From contig CAVRGW010000002.1 in the NCBI GenBank assembly GCA_963720885.1, forward strand, positions 1 to 64,000: 64,000 nt of DNA, given 5' to 3'. Positions 33,891 to 41,634 of the stretch are shown here, in pieces. Each line of letters starts with the position of its first letter. Within the stretch, counting starts at the first letter, position 1. The translations under genes were made by a program, and so were the position numbers. The notes below the pieces were generated by a model. It was not told the DNA's origin, ran no database searches, and saw only the letters and a program-made list of their open reading frames with translations. The stretch comes from DATLLN01 sp963720885. GTDB lineage: Bacteria > Actinomycetota > Thermoleophilia > Gaiellales > JAICJC01.

Positions 33891-33949
33891 GAGTTGTCGC
33901 AGGAGCTATCAGCCAGAACGGCGGTCAAGGGCGAGCTCCATCGCCACCG
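33891..33949 (-). promoter_or_regulatory. fluoride riboswitch (crcB motif)
   Basis: Read on the minus strand, the leader has the conserved crcB aptamer elements in order: GGTGGCGATGGAGCTCGCC (33930-33949 region), then a joining segment with ACCGCC, then GGCTGATAGCTCCTGC (33897-33914 region). The aptamer ends a few bases before the crcB ribosome site at 33882-33888. CTCCT at the aptamer's 3' edge can pair with AGGAG of that site, which suggests control of translation initiation. Confidence 0.88.
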
Positions 33950-33970
33950 ATCGAGAGCGTAGCGGACAGA

Positions 33971-34111
33971 TCACGCCGTCCGGCGGACATCCCGCCATGC
34001 GCCCTCGACACGGCGCACGGTGCGGCAGCGGTAGCACTGCGTCCGCACGACGATCATGTCGCCCAGCCGCGCTCGAACGCGCACCCAATCGTGGCCGTCG
34101 CGCACGCACAT
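33971..34111 (-). CDS. small Cys-pair protein, 46 aa (possible zinc ribbon)
   Basis: A 46-codon frame reading MCVRDGHDWVRVRARLGDM ... QCYRCRTVRRVEGAWRDVRR. It has one Cys near the N-terminus, His/Trp, and a CYRC knuckle, as in very small metal-binding proteins. An AGGG lies shortly before the ATG at 34111; an in-frame ATG at 34153 would give 60 aa. It lies upstream of the fluoride riboswitch on the same strand. No family is recognised. Confidence 0.4.
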   Translation of the reverse strand: MCVRDGHDWVRVRARLGDMIVVRTQCYRCRTVRRVEGAWRDVRRTA

Positions 34112-34430
34112 CGCCCTGTCGTATGCCCGGGATGCAAGGTGGAGCAGGAGCATAAGTCGCGGCCCGTGCCCGTGGCCTGCGCGGCCCAAACGTGGAAGGG
34201 CCGCGGGGCGGAGGCCTGGGCACGAAGGCGCACCGCCCCGCGGAGCTGTACCCGCCGGCGGCGCGCCCCCCGGGGTAGATCCGGGACGCCGCCGGCGATC
34301 CGTCGAACCCCGTGGCGATACCCGACTTGACCAATCCTCAATCGCCCCTCGATCGGGGGTTGCCGCCCGCCCCTGGGCATGGCACCTTCCGACTACCCCG
34401 TTCGGCTCCAACCCGAAAGAGATCCCGACC
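34112..34430. other. intergenic region, nothing recognised
   Basis: About 320 bases between a small minus-strand frame and a small plus-strand frame. Long frames cross it on both strands but with shadow-like Arg/Pro/Ala composition. It contains several G/C-rich inverted segments (for example around 34195-34270) but no clear terminator, promoter or RNA family. Confidence 0.35.
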
Positions 34431-34598
34431 ATGGCACAGGCCATCAACCGGCACGACGCCCAGGCGCTCGCGCTGATCGACCGCGCACTGCGCGACGGCC
34501 GCTTCACCGCGGAGTGCGTCGCCCAGATCCATCGCGCATTCGAGGCCGCGCGCAGCGCCGAGCGGCGCTCCGCCGCGCCGCTGACCGCCGCCGCATAG
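34431..34598 (+). CDS. small helical protein, 55 aa
   Basis: ATG 34431 opens a frame MAQAINRHDAQALALIDRAL ... CVAQIHRAFEAARSAERRSA that is compact, amphipathic and Ala/Arg-rich, ending 34 bases before the deacetylase lipoprotein gene on the same strand. The sequence upstream of this ATG loses coding character. AAAGAGATC precedes the start at normal spacing. No family is known. Confidence 0.45.
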   Translation: MAQAINRHDAQALALIDRALRDGRFTAECVAQIHRAFEAARSAERRSAAPLTAAA

Positions 34599-34632
34599 CG
34601 ATCGCACGCGGCTGGTACAGTCGCCCGCGCGG

Positions 34633-35442
34633 ATGCTGACGCGCGCTGCACTCACCCGGCGATCCGTGCTGCTCGGCGGCGCCGGCGCGGCCGCCGCCAT
34701 GGCCGCCGGCTGCGGGGCCAGCACGCACGCCGCGCAGTCGCGGCCGCGGGTGCCGACGGTCGCTCTCTCCTGGGACGGCGGCTGGCAGACCGTCCACTCC
34801 ACCGCCCTGCCGATCCTGCAGGCGCACGGCATGGTCGCCACGGTCTACGTGACCACCTGGTTCGTTTCGCGGCTGGCCACGCCGCTGGTGCCGCAGCCCG
34901 CGCTGACCTGGGATCAGGTCGGTGATCTTGCCGATGAGGGCTGGGAGATCTCGAACCACACCCGCACGCACCCGCGCCTGAGCGACGTCACCGCCACGCG
35001 GCTCGAGCATGAGGTGCTGGGCGCCAAGCAGGACCTGGTCGACCGCGGATTTGCCGCACCCGGGTTCGCATACCCGTTCTCGCACGAGGACCCCCGCGCC
35101 GCGACCGTCGTCGCCGCAAACCACTGGTACGCCCGGGGCGGGCACCAGCACGGCGATTCGATCCCGCCGATCCATGACCCAGGCCTGCTCTACCTGCTGC
35201 CCATCTCGAACATGGCGAACCTCACCGCATCACAGCTGATCGACCAGACCAGCAAGACCTGCCTCGACGGCGGCCGCGACCTGGCGTGGCTCGCGCACAT
35301 CGTCGGGCCGTCCGTGAAGAACCTGGCGGTACCGGAGGACGCCCTGCGCGATTACGCCGCCTGGCTCGAGCAGCAGCGCGACGCAGGCCGGCTGCAGCTC
35401 GGGACGGTCGAGCAGCTCGTCCGCCGCAACGTCCTCGCCTGA
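34633..35442 (+). CDS. polysaccharide deacetylase (NodB-like) lipoprotein
   Basis: A 269-residue protein with a twin-arginine-like basic start (LTRRSVLLGGAG) and a lipobox ending at C27 (AAMAAGC), so probably exported and lipid-anchored. The NodB domain has motif 1 as VALSWDGGW (D48; the second, metal-binding Asp of TFDDG is Gly49), motif 2 as SNHTRTHPRLSDV (H109, H113), and GFAAPGFAYPFSHED as motif 3. The missing metal Asp makes activity uncertain. It would act on N-acetylated surface or wall glycans. Convergent with the alpha/beta hydrolase gene, four bases apart. Confidence 0.85.
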   Translation: MLTRAALTRRSVLLGGAGAAAAMAAGCGASTHAAQSRPRVPTVALSWDGGWQTVHSTALPILQAHGMVATVYVTTWFVSRLATPLVPQPALTWDQVGDLADEGWEISNHTRTHPRLSDVTATRLEHEVLGAKQDLVDRGFAAPGFAYPFSHEDPRAATVVAANHWYARGGHQHGDSIPPIHDPGLLYLLPISNMANLTASQLIDQTSKTCLDGGRDLAWLAHIVGPSVKNLAVPEDALRDYAAWLEQQRDAGRLQLGTVEQLVRRNVLA

Positions 35443-35446
35443 CCGC

Positions 35447-37465
35447 TCAGCGCGCGCCGCGCGTGAACGCCAGATCGGCGACATCGACCACGCCCTTCGG
35501 CGTCCGGTCGAAAACCAGCCGCACCGACGCGACGTCGCGCAGGTCGACTCCGTGGAACATCGCCAGCGGGAACCGCAGCTGGGTGAGGATGAAATGGCTG
35601 AGGAACTGGGGCCCGGGCTGGAACTGCAGCGCCCGGTCGTCGATCTGGGACGCCGCGACGTCCGCCACATGGCCCGACCGGTCGGCGATCTCGACCGTCA
35701 TCCCCTGCCGCGCCACCCCCGCGTTGCCGCGAAACGCCGGGTTGACGGCCACCCGAAACTGCAGCGCCGAGAAGCCATGCACATCGCCGTTCGCCGTTGG
35801 GATCGCGAAGCCGATCCGTGCTGGGCCGGCCCATCCCAGCTGGGCCTGGTGCGGCCCTGGAAGGTGCACGTCGGTGAACTCCCACGAGCCGCGAACGCAG
35901 GGATCCCTCTCGCTCTCGGCACACCATCGCTGGACCGTGAGCCCGCTGCGACTGACCGCTCCGCCCAACCGGTCGACCGTCAGCCCGTCCGGCCGCCCGA
36001 AGCGGTCGACCTCGAGCCGCTGATCGGGCAGATCCGGTGGCAGGTAGGTGATCCGTGCATCCACCGGCGCGATCCCCGACGGCCGCACCGCGCCGGTCCA
36101 CACCGGGTCGAGCGACATCGTCCCGGCCACGTACCGGCGGAAGTAGTCGACGATCAGCCCGCTCGCCGCGGTGCGCTGCTGATCCTGGCTGAGCCGGCCC
36201 GCGCACTCCGGCGAGCCGTCGTCGAAGCCGCCGGGATAGCCGCCCCCGGGCGACCACACCGTGTTGAAGAAGTTGTGGTTCGCCCCCATTACCGTCACCG
36301 TGCCCTTGGGCGACGGGTCGCCGATCACCTTGTATCGCGCGTCGTCGAAGAAGTGCATGCCCTGCAGATCTGAGACGTCGCCGTCGCAGTAGGGCAGCAT
36401 CACCTCGAGCGGCACGCGGTTCACGGTGGCGCGCGTGAAGTCCACCGGCGCGAGCGGCAGCACCGCATCGATGCCGTACGGACGCGCGCGCTGCCGGTCG
36501 ACGATCACCTGCCAGACGGCCCCCTCGCCGCCCCGCGAGTGCCCCATCACGCCGATCCGCGAGAAGTCGACCGCACCGACGAAGCGCGATCCGAACGGCC
36601 CGCCGCCGGTCGTCGCCCAGTGATGCCACAGGTCGAGATGCTTCTCCAGCAGCTCGCCGCGCTGGCGCATGCCGGTGTCGTCGACCTGGTTGCCGAGGAC
36701 GTTGACCCCGTTGCCGCTGACCGACACGACGACGAACCCGTAGCTGGCCAGACGCCGGGCGATGTAGTCGTAGCCCGCGTAGTTGGGGATCGGCTGCCAG
36801 CCTGCGGCGCACGGCCAGCGGTAGGCGACGCCGCTTGACCCGCGGTAACAGCTCAGGTGATTGCCGTGCAGGAACAGCACGATCGGGTACGGCCCGTCGC
36901 CGAGATCTGTCGGGTAGTGGACGTCGCCGGCGAGCTCGACCTTCCCGGCGAGGCCGGGCGGCTGATAGGCCTCGTCGCCGAGGTCGTAGACGGCTCGGGT
37001 CACGGCGTGCGGCCCGGCCGCCGCCGAGGGCGCCGCGGCGGAGGAGGGCGCGGCGGACGCGTCCGCCGGCACGACGGCCCGTTCATGCCCGCTCCCGTAC
37101 CGGACGGTGATCCGGCCCGTGAGCACCGCTGGATCCGTGGTCACGGCGACCACCGACCGGGCGTCGGTCGCGGGTGTGCCGTATCCCACGCTGGCGCCGT
37201 CCGCCAGCACGCTGTAGCGCAGCGCCCGCGGCGGGAAGGCGCCGGCGACCCTGACGCGGTACACCGCCCGCATGCCGCGTACCCGGGACACGCTGGCGTT
37301 GCCCGACCGGCGCACGAGATCCGCAGGGGCGGTCTGGGCCTTCGCCACGACCGACGCCGTCAGCCGGGCCGGCGGCCCGGCGGCCGAGGAGGCACCCGGC
37401 GACCCGAGCGTCAACAGCACCGCCGCTGCCAGAAGCGGCACCAGCCTCCGACGTAGTCCCCTCAC
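35447..37465 (-). CDS. secreted alpha/beta hydrolase
   Basis: A 672-residue exported enzyme: signal peptide (about residues 1-30), an N-terminal beta-rich region to about 150, then an alpha/beta-hydrolase core. The oxyanion region is PIVLFLHGNHLSCYRG, the nucleophile is S310 in GVMGHSRGGEGAVWQ, the probable acid is in LPYCDGDVSDLQG, and the catalytic His is in MGANHNFFNTVWSP. A C-terminal region of about 230 residues looks like a carbohydrate- or surface-binding beta domain. An esterase or lipase on extracellular polymers is plausible; the substrate is unknown. Confidence 0.85.
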   Translation of the reverse strand: MRGLRRRLVPLLAAAVLLTLGSPGASSAAGPPARLTASVVAKAQTAPADLVRRSGNASVSRVRGMRAVYRVRVAGAFPPRALRYSVLADGASVGYGTPATDARSVVAVTTDPAVLTGRITVRYGSGHERAVVPADASAAPSSAAAPSAAAGPHAVTRAVYDLGDEAYQPPGLAGKVELAGDVHYPTDLGDGPYPIVLFLHGNHLSCYRGSSGVAYRWPCAAGWQPIPNYAGYDYIARRLASYGFVVVSVSGNGVNVLGNQVDDTGMRQRGELLEKHLDLWHHWATTGGGPFGSRFVGAVDFSRIGVMGHSRGGEGAVWQVIVDRQRARPYGIDAVLPLAPVDFTRATVNRVPLEVMLPYCDGDVSDLQGMHFFDDARYKVIGDPSPKGTVTVMGANHNFFNTVWSPGGGYPGGFDDGSPECAGRLSQDQQRTAASGLIVDYFRRYVAGTMSLDPVWTGAVRPSGIAPVDARITYLPPDLPDQRLEVDRFGRPDGLTVDRLGGAVSRSGLTVQRWCAESERDPCVRGSWEFTDVHLPGPHQAQLGWAGPARIGFAIPTANGDVHGFSALQFRVAVNPAFRGNAGVARQGMTVEIADRSGHVADVAASQIDDRALQFQPGPQFLSHFILTQLRFPLAMFHGVDLRDVASVRLVFDRTPKGVVDVADLAFTRGAR

Positions 37466-37491
37466 CGCTCAAGGATATGGGAAGGTGCTGT

Positions 37492-38413
37492 GTGCCGCTA
37501 GACGTGGTCACCGGTGCGTTCTCGTACACCGGCTCGTTCATCGCCGAGGAGCTGCTGGCCCGCGGCCGGGAGGTACTGAGTCTTTCCCGGGGCCCGGCGG
37601 ATCCGGCGCAGCCCGGCGACGAGCGGATCGAGCGCGCGCCGCTGCAGTTCGCCGACCGGGACGCGCTGGAGCGGGCGATGGCCGGCGCCGACACCTTCTA
37701 CAACACCTACTGGATCCGCTTCCCCCACGCCGGCCACAGCTTCGAGCAAGCGGCCGAGAACTCGGCGACCCTGTTCGACGCCGCTCGCCGGGCGGGTGTC
37801 CGGCGGATCGTGCACGTATCGGTGTCGAACCCCTCGGCCGACTCGCCGTACGGCTACTTCCGCGGCAAGGCGGCGGTCGAGCGCCGGCTCGAGGCATGCG
37901 GTGTCTCGCATGCGATCGTCCGCCCGACGCTGATCTTCGGCGGCCGCCAGGAGATCCTGGTCAACAACATCGCGTGGTCACTACGCCGCTTTCCGCTGTA
38001 CCCGATGCCGCACGGCGGGCGCTACCCCGTGCGCCCGGTGTCGGTGCGCGACCTGGCCCGGATCGCCGCCGACGCCGGCGCGGACGAGGCGGCATCAGTG
38101 ATCGACGCGGTGGCCGACGAGGTGCTGAGCTACCGCGAGCTGGTCACGCTCATCCGCGCAGCAGTCGGCGTCACGCTCACGGCTGGTCACGCTCCCCGCT
38201 GCCGCGATCATCCCCGCCTGCACGGTGATCGGCTGGACGCGCGGCGACCGGTTCCTGACCGGCGAGGAGCTGGGCGCGCTGTGCGATGGGCTGCTCACCA
38301 CCTCGGGTCCGGCGACCGCACACGAGCGGTTCTCGGACTGGGTGCGCGAGCAAGGCGACTGGCTGGGCCGCGGGTACGCGCACGAACTCGACCGCAACTG
38401 GCGGGCCGCCTAA
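37492..38413 (+). pseudogene. atypical NAD(P)-dependent epimerase/reductase (SDR), interrupted by a +1 frameshift near 38168
   Basis: From GTG 37492 the frame encodes an extended SDR: VVTGAFSYTGSFIAEELLAR (Rossmann loop), IVHVSVSNPSADSPYGYFRGKAAVE (YxxxK) and IVRPTLIFGGRQEILVNNIAW. At GVT (about 38168) the family pattern moves to another frame: RSRLVTLPAAAIIPACTVIG, then WTRGDRFLTGEELGALCDGL to the stop at 38413. Removing one base (A in GTCACGCTC) joins them into a full-length protein of about 306 residues. ATG at 37477 is an alternative start, but GGAAGG sits at better spacing to the GTG. Sequencing error or recent loss are both possible. Confidence 0.8.
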
Positions 38414-39135
38414 CCGCGGGCGAGCCGCTCGAAGTGCTCGCTCGCCTCGTCGCCGCTCGGCGGCGAACGGAGGTCGGCGATCAACTCGTCGACGGCCGGC
38501 ATCCCGCCGGCGGTCAGCTGATCGGATGCGGCGTCGAGGTCGTACTCCGTGCAGCGAAGCGACACGTCCGGCCCGAGCAGCGCCCAACGCGCACCCGGCG
38601 TGCCCTCGTACGGCATGCCGACGCTACCCGCGTTGACGATCCGGACGCCCGCGGCGCGCCGGTCGTACTGGACGTGCGTGTGCCCGCAGACGACGGTGTG
38701 CTCGCCGATCCCGTCCACCATCGGCGCGATGCTGCTCTCGGGCGTCAGCCGGGTCAGGATCTCCTTGTCGCTGCGCGGTGAGCCGTGACAGAACAGGGTC
38801 GGGCCGAGACCCTCGATCGTCAGCCGGAGCAGCGGCGGCGCCTTGAGCAGCGCCCGGTGCGCCGGCGCCAGCAGCGAGGCCGCCCAGCGCGCCCGCTCGG
38901 CCCACACGTCGCGGCCGGTCGGCGGGTTCAGCAGCTCCCTGTCGGCATTCCCCTGGATCACGTACAGCAGGCCGCCCAGCCCGATCAAGCGGTCGAGCGT
39001 CTCGGCGGGCATCGGCCCGGCGGCGACGTCCCCGCCGATGACGATCGCATCGGGAGCCTCGCCGGCCACGTCGTCGAGCGCCGCGTCGAGCGCCGGCAGG
39101 TTTCCGTGAATGTCGTAAAGAGCCGCTACCCGCAC
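38410..39135 (-). CDS. metallophosphoesterase (YfcE-like)
   Basis: A 241-residue calcineurin-like phosphoesterase with the metal-binding order YDIHGNLPALDAAL (D, H), IVIGGDVAAGPMP (GD), VIQGNADRELL (GN), FCHGSPRSDKE (H), and VVCGHTHVQYDRR (GHxH). It is a soluble phosphodiesterase or phosphatase of unknown substrate. The 3' end overlaps the end of the convergent SDR gene by four bases. Confidence 0.92.
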   Translation of the reverse strand: MRVAALYDIHGNLPALDAALDDVAGEAPDAIVIGGDVAAGPMPAETLDRLIGLGGLLYVIQGNADRELLNPPTGRDVWAERARWAASLLAPAHRALLKAPPLLRLTIEGLGPTLFCHGSPRSDKEILTRLTPESSIAPMVDGIGEHTVVCGHTHVQYDRRAAGVRIVNAGSVGMPYEGTPGARWALLGPDVSLRCTEYDLDAASDQLTAGGMPAVDELIADLRSPPSGDEASEHFERLARG

Positions 39136-39260
39136 GGCTGCAACGATATCGCGAACACTGTAGGTACGTTTGAAATATATTCACGTTTGAGGATCGACGA
39201 TGCTGCGTAGGGTCACCCTCGGCGCGCTCCACGTCTCATTACACAAACCGAGGGGAACAC
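39136..39260. promoter_or_regulatory. AT-rich divergent promoter region
   Basis: The gap between the metallophosphoesterase start and the beta-helix gene is the most AT-rich stretch nearby (TTTGAAATATATTCACGTTTGA around 39169-39190). It contains TATATT (39176-39181) as a possible -10 element for the plus-strand gene. No confident -35 is visible. GAGGGGAACAC before ATG 39261 is the ribosome site. Confidence 0.35.
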
Positions 39261-40418
39261 ATGTACCGAGTACTATTGTTCATCGGCGTTATTACCGCGT
39301 CGTTGGCGTTCACCGCGCAGAACGCGTTCGCATCGGCGATCGCCGTCGACGCCGACGGTCATGCGACGCCGGGGAACTGCGGCTCGCACTCGCTTGCATA
39401 CAGCACGATTCAGGATGCTGTCGACTACGCGACCACCAACTCGCTGGCGGTGACGATCAAGGTCTGTCCGGGCACGTACCCCGAGCAGGTCACGGTGGCC
39501 AGCAGCGGGATCAAGTTGCTCGCGAACGGCCCCCGGGCCCAGGTCGTGATCACGTCGCCCGCGACCGTGACGACGCCCAACGCGTTGGTGCTGTTCGACG
39601 GCGGCGCGACCGGCGACGCTCTCACCGGCTTCACGATCTCAGGGCCGCTGCCCAACGACATCTTCTGCGGCACGGACGCCTGGGGCGTCAAGGTGCAGGG
39701 TGGTGCGACGGCGACAATCGCGAACAACCACATCACCGAGATCCGCAGCGCGGATCCGGGGCTGCGCGGCTGCCAGCAGGGGCTCGCGATCGGCGTGGGC
39801 CGCCAGGCGACCTCACAGGTCGGTCACGCGACGATCAAGAACAACCTGATCGACAAGTTCCAGAAGGGCGGCATCTACGTCGACGGCGCCGGCTCGAAGG
39901 CCACGATCACCGGCAATACCGTGACCGGTATTGGACCGACGGCCGACATCGCCGCCAACGGCATCCAGATCAGCCGTAACGCGATTGGACACGTGAACGC
40001 GAACACCGCCAGCGCAAACAGCTACACCGGCACCTCGGCGTCGTCGAGCGGCATCCTGCTGTTCGAGGCCAACGGGAGCACCGTGGTAAACGGCGCGACC
40101 GCGACCGCCAACGACGTCAACGTGTGGCTGTCCGACATCGTCGGGACGACCGTGAAGTTCTCAACCGCCAACGACGGCCAGTGGGGCTTCACCGCGGACA
40201 CCGATGTGGCGAACGCCAAGTTCCTCAACAACACCGCCTCCGGTAACACCACGGCGGACTGCGAGGACGACTCGACCGGCTCGTCGACCGCCGGCACCGC
40301 CAACATCTGGCGGGACGACACCGGCGCGATCTCGATCCCGGCCGGCATCTGCACCGGCCCGGCGACGCGGGCGGCCGCCGCTCACGGAGCGGCCCCGCAC
40401 GCATCCCCGGCGCGCTAG
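39261..40418 (+). CDS. secreted right-handed parallel beta-helix protein
   Basis: A 385-residue protein with signal peptide MYRVLLFIGVITASLAFTAQNAFA. The mature part starts with the pectin-lyase-like entry YSTIQDAVDYATTNSLAVTIKVCPGTYPEQVTV, then successive rungs with N/T/G-rich turns (ATIANNHITEI, ATIKNNLIDKFQKGGIYV, ATITGNTVTGIGP, FLNNTASGNTT). No catalytic residues can be assigned. It resembles carbohydrate-binding NosD-like repeats and is one of three beta-helix proteins in this window. Confidence 0.85.
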   Translation: MYRVLLFIGVITASLAFTAQNAFASAIAVDADGHATPGNCGSHSLAYSTIQDAVDYATTNSLAVTIKVCPGTYPEQVTVASSGIKLLANGPRAQVVITSPATVTTPNALVLFDGGATGDALTGFTISGPLPNDIFCGTDAWGVKVQGGATATIANNHITEIRSADPGLRGCQQGLAIGVGRQATSQVGHATIKNNLIDKFQKGGIYVDGAGSKATITGNTVTGIGPTADIAANGIQISRNAIGHVNANTASANSYTGTSASSSGILLFEANGSTVVNGATATANDVNVWLSDIVGTTVKFSTANDGQWGFTADTDVANAKFLNNTASGNTTADCEDDSTGSSTAGTANIWRDDTGAISIPAGICTGPATRAAAAHGAAPHASPAR

Positions 40419-40477
40419 ATCCGACCCACCTGATGGGGCGTCGCTCCCTCGCGGGGGCGGCGCCCCGCGGGTCGTGT

Positions 40478-40506
40478 GAAAAAACGGGGTCTGACCCCGT
40501 TTTTTC
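40478..40506. repeat. GGGG-TCTGA-CCCC palindrome acting as bidirectional terminator
   Basis: A perfect 12-base stem GAAAAAACGGGG / CCCCGTTTTTTC with the TCTGA loop, between two convergent genes and overlapping the last codon of the minus-strand one. It has a T-tract on both strands and so can end transcription from either side. It shares the core with 11250-11276 and 19864-19897 but not the outer arms. Confidence 0.85.
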
Positions 40507-41602
40507 AGGACGTGGAGCGCTTGACGGCCAGCGTCTGCGTGCCGGCGCCGCTGGTGACGCCGACAGCCCACAGCGTCTGCGCGTGCGGCACCGCCGCGAT
40601 CGCGCGGAGGAACGGGAAGCCCGTGCCGGGCGCCTGCTCGAGTGTCCACAGCGTGCCGTTCCAGTGCTCGACGTCGCCGCCGGCCGCCCAGACGTCGGTC
40701 GGCGAGACGGCGGTGATCGAGCCCTGTGCGCCACCGGGCACCCGCGCCTGGAGCGACCACACGCTACCGTCGAACCGCAGGTAGACCGCGTCAGCCGTTG
40801 CCCCGTCCATGCCGGTCGCCCACAGCTGGTTCGATTTCGGCACGGCCGTCACGGCGGTCAGCAGCCCGTCCGAGGTCGTCAGCGGCGAGGCGAGCTGCTT
40901 CACCCGCGCAGCGGTCACCTTGGCGAGCAGCGGCTGCGACGGCTGCCCGAATGCGGAGACGTCGCCGACGGCATACAGCACCTTCTTCCCGGCGTACGCG
41001 ATGCCGCGAAGCGTGCCGTTTGGCGCGATCGTCGAGGTATCCACGGCCGTCCACGTGGCGCCGTTCCAGTGCAGCACCAGCGGCCGGGCACCGTGCGCAG
41101 GCGTGCTCATGGTGCCGACCGCCCACGCGTCACCGGGGCCGCTCGAGGCAATGCCGAACAGGCTGCCGGAGCCGCCCAGGTCAGGCAGTGCAGCCCTCGT
41201 CCAGCCACCGGCCGAGAACCGGTACGCCACGGGCCGCAGCATCGTGTTGTCGTACCAGCCACCAACAGCCCATACGTCGTGCGTCCCGGGGATCGCCGCG
41301 ACGCCGTTGAGCGTGGTCGATCCCGCGTCGGGCACTCCGGCCGGCGAGTTGACGGTCCAGGCATGCCCGTCCCAGTGCTCCGCCAGGGGATACACCACGC
41401 ACGGACACGAGGAGTCGTCCGCGGCGTGTGATCCGACGGCCCACACGTCGCTGCCGTTGAGCGCCGCCACCGAGACCAGGTCGTTGGCGGCGTCGGGGCT
41501 CGGGCTCGCCTTCACCTTCCAGGGCGACGCTGCGGATGCCAGCCCTGCGTAGATCAGCAGGGCGGCGAGGGCGAGGAGCACGAACGAGGAGCGCTTGACC
41601 AT
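40505..41602 (-). CDS. secreted beta-propeller protein with DVWAVG repeats
   Basis: A 365-residue protein with signal peptide (SSFVLLALAALLIYAGLASA) and about seven repeats built on the DVWAVG / HWDG-xxW pattern: GSDVWAVGSH, HDVWAVGGW, GDAWAVGTM, VLYAVGDV, NQLWATGMD, TDVWAAGGDVEHW, TLWAVGVT. Such repeats form propellers of unknown ligand in many soil actinobacteria. ATG 41602 is chosen; an in-frame TTG at 41638 would begin inside the terminator hairpin of the upstream gene. Confidence 0.8.
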   Translation of the reverse strand: MVKRSSFVLLALAALLIYAGLASAASPWKVKASPSPDAANDLVSVAALNGSDVWAVGSHAADDSSCPCVVYPLAEHWDGHAWTVNSPAGVPDAGSTTLNGVAAIPGTHDVWAVGGWYDNTMLRPVAYRFSAGGWTRAALPDLGGSGSLFGIASSGPGDAWAVGTMSTPAHGARPLVLHWNGATWTAVDTSTIAPNGTLRGIAYAGKKVLYAVGDVSAFGQPSQPLLAKVTAARVKQLASPLTTSDGLLTAVTAVPKSNQLWATGMDGATADAVYLRFDGSVWSLQARVPGGAQGSITAVSPTDVWAAGGDVEHWNGTLWTLEQAPGTGFPFLRAIAAVPHAQTLWAVGVTSGAGTQTLAVKRSTS

Positions 41603-41612
41603 CTGATTCGAG

Positions 41613-41634
41613 CATCCGGGCGGTCGCCCGGATG
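41613..41634 (-). terminator. hairpin after the LCP gene
   Basis: CATCCGGGCG-GT-CGCCCGGATG, a perfect ten-base stem with a two-base centre, immediately after the LCP stop codon. There is no long T-run, so it may be a weak or processing hairpin. Confidence 0.5.
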
